Shown piece by piece: positions 62,831-64,000 of a stretch of DNA of 64,000 nt (within the stretch, counting starts at the first letter, position 1; every line of letters starts with the position of its first letter). The stretch spans positions 68,374,231 to 68,438,230 of the forward strand of contig OY740768.1 in assembly GCA_963513935.1 (NCBI GenBank). The letters are read 5' to 3'. The stretch comes from Aphrophora alni. Lineage: Eukaryota; Arthropoda; Insecta; Hemiptera; Aphrophoridae. The notes beneath the pieces are model-generated. The model was given only the letters and a program-made list of their open reading frames with translations, searched no databases and had not been told where the DNA came from. The translations under genes were made by a program, and so were the position numbers.

Positions 62831-63204
62831 ATAGCATTAAGCAGTCAAGTCTGTGTAGTTATGGCTTAGTCTACTGTTTTCTATTGAGATAGGATATTGC
62901 ATAGTATAATATTGCAATGCAATTGTTTACGTGATTTATAGGTACAACAGATTCGAAAATTTCCAATATCCAATTCGGAAAATAACGTACTATCCAATTT
63001 TATTTCATTTCTATCAAGCATTAGTAGCTTTCTCTGAAATTTTATTGGCATGAGTGATTAAAAAAAACACTTTTTTTTTTGTTTATCAATTATTTCCCCG
63101 AACTTTTTTTTCCACTAGCAATTTTGTAACCGAGTTCGGGTCATTATTAATTTATAAATTTCATTTTTTCACTTAAATAAGAACGAAATCTATGACCATT
63201 CCTT

Positions 63205-63350
63205 TGGGCTGCAGAACACTGCACTGACCATTCCAAAGACCACATTTTTAACTATGAGGATCTCAAAAATGATATATCCGCAAAAACTCTAGCTTGAATT
63301 TTTAACCCATTACGTAACTTTCTCTATAGGCCTACGAGGGATGTAGAGAA
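63205..63350 (+). repeat. Dispersed repeat family B, copy 2
   Basis: Reads AACACTGCACTGACCATTCC, AAAGACCACATTTTTAACTA, GAGGATCTCAAAAATGATAT, ATCCGCAAAAACTC and TACGTAACTTTCTCTATAGG, diverged from copy 1. A tail-only match (CACATAACTTTCTCTATATT) occurs near 33764. Confidence 0.7.
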
Positions 63351-64000
63351 AGTAAAAACAATAATAATAACAAATACTCGTAGTTCTGTCATATGTTTGA
63401 TAAACATCTATAGTTACAAATATACTTATTGTTCAATTTATGTAAGTTTTCAAAAATTGTTATTTTATATATTGTTTTCTATTATTATTAATTTATTCTG
63501 CTTTGGATGTTCTAAAGTACTGCTAGTAAATAAATAACAAAGTATATAAAAATCAAATATTTACCAGTGTGAAAACTTATGAATACTAATCTTATGACAA
63601 ATCAATAACACTGGAAACTGTCATGGACCAAAAACTTAAAACTTTAGTAAAATAATAAATCTACCGATCCAATGGATTATCTTAGTACACGTGGTGAGAG
63701 CATGGCTAAGTTACGCTTTATAAGATGTTTATTTTTGTAACTTTCCAATCCTTTTACAAAAAATATTTTATGTGATACTTATTATAAGTCGTGTGCACAT
63801 TGTTTCCATCAAGTATAAGAATAGTTGTAACTAATTATAAATTTCAAATAAACAGATAAATATTTTGAAGCAGACCAAGTGACTAATAAGGCAAAGACAT
63901 CATGTTTGTTTGTTTTAACTTATGACGTGGTATAGGTTCAAGCTATTATTTAATTGCCTTTCAAATGCTCCAATAAACACAACAGATTTACTCTTACGTC
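63351..64000. other. AT-rich non-coding, nothing recognised
   Basis: No feature supported. Confidence 0.4.

Larger units (their letters stand above)
51387..64000 (-). other. hth: hth intron, transcriptionally upstream of the exon (inferred, continues past window)
   Basis: Inferred from the acceptor at 51387 and from the absence of any recognisable MEIS-domain or 5' exon up to the window end. It contains the 35-bp satellite, a TTAGG stretch, a foldback element, two family A copies and one family B copy. I searched by eye only, so a short exon could be missed. Confidence 0.7.

Overview
This is non-coding-rich eukaryotic DNA, roughly 30% GC by eye. It has no operons, rRNA or intact tRNA genes, long ORFs or intact transposase or polymerase genes. 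Short interstitial TTAGG arrays, the repeat style and the one recognisable exon point to an insect. A hemipteran-like large, AT-rich genome is my guess, at low confidence.

The only coding sequence I can defend is one internal exon on the minus strand at 51254-51386. It encodes 44 residues plus one base and starts RPPSSSLSYGG, with TPGPLSQQP in the middle. It has a good acceptor and donor. From memory, it matches the linker between the MEIS/HM domain and the homeodomain of Homothorax, the insect Meis orthologue and TALE partner of Extradenticle. The window therefore looks like two very long introns of hth transcribed right to left: about 12.6 kb visible upstream of the exon (51387-64000) and about 51 kb downstream (1-51253). 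I found no other hth exon, and no homeodomain exon, in either part.

The introns hold four kinds of material. (1) Tandem arrays: (TA)n at three places, a 56-bp minisatellite of about 13 units (25594-26325), a three-unit long-period repeat (40733-41226) and a 35-bp satellite of about 122 units (52400-56662), starting about 1 kb upstream of the exon. (2) Dispersed repeats: family A (about 200 bp, eight copies in both orientations), family B (two or three copies), a 142-bp repeat present twice, and several foldback elements. (3) Islands of higher GC and complex sequence that may be conserved regulatory elements. (4) Featureless AT-rich sequence.

The most interesting signal is the 35-bp satellite. 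Read on the hth-sense strand, almost every unit contains TGACAG, the core site bound by Hth/Meis proteins, inside an 11-bp palindrome that also carries Smad-like AGAC boxes. About 110 copies of the gene product's own recognition core thus lie inside the gene's intron. The same strand of each unit also looks like a branch point, pyrimidine tract and CAG, so the array is also a run of decoy 3' splice sites just ahead of a coding exon. The array keeps its 35-bp phase without an indel over 4.26 kb and contains a 38-unit (1330 bp) block duplication. Chance origin of the TGACAG core, fixed by amplification, is a real alternative.
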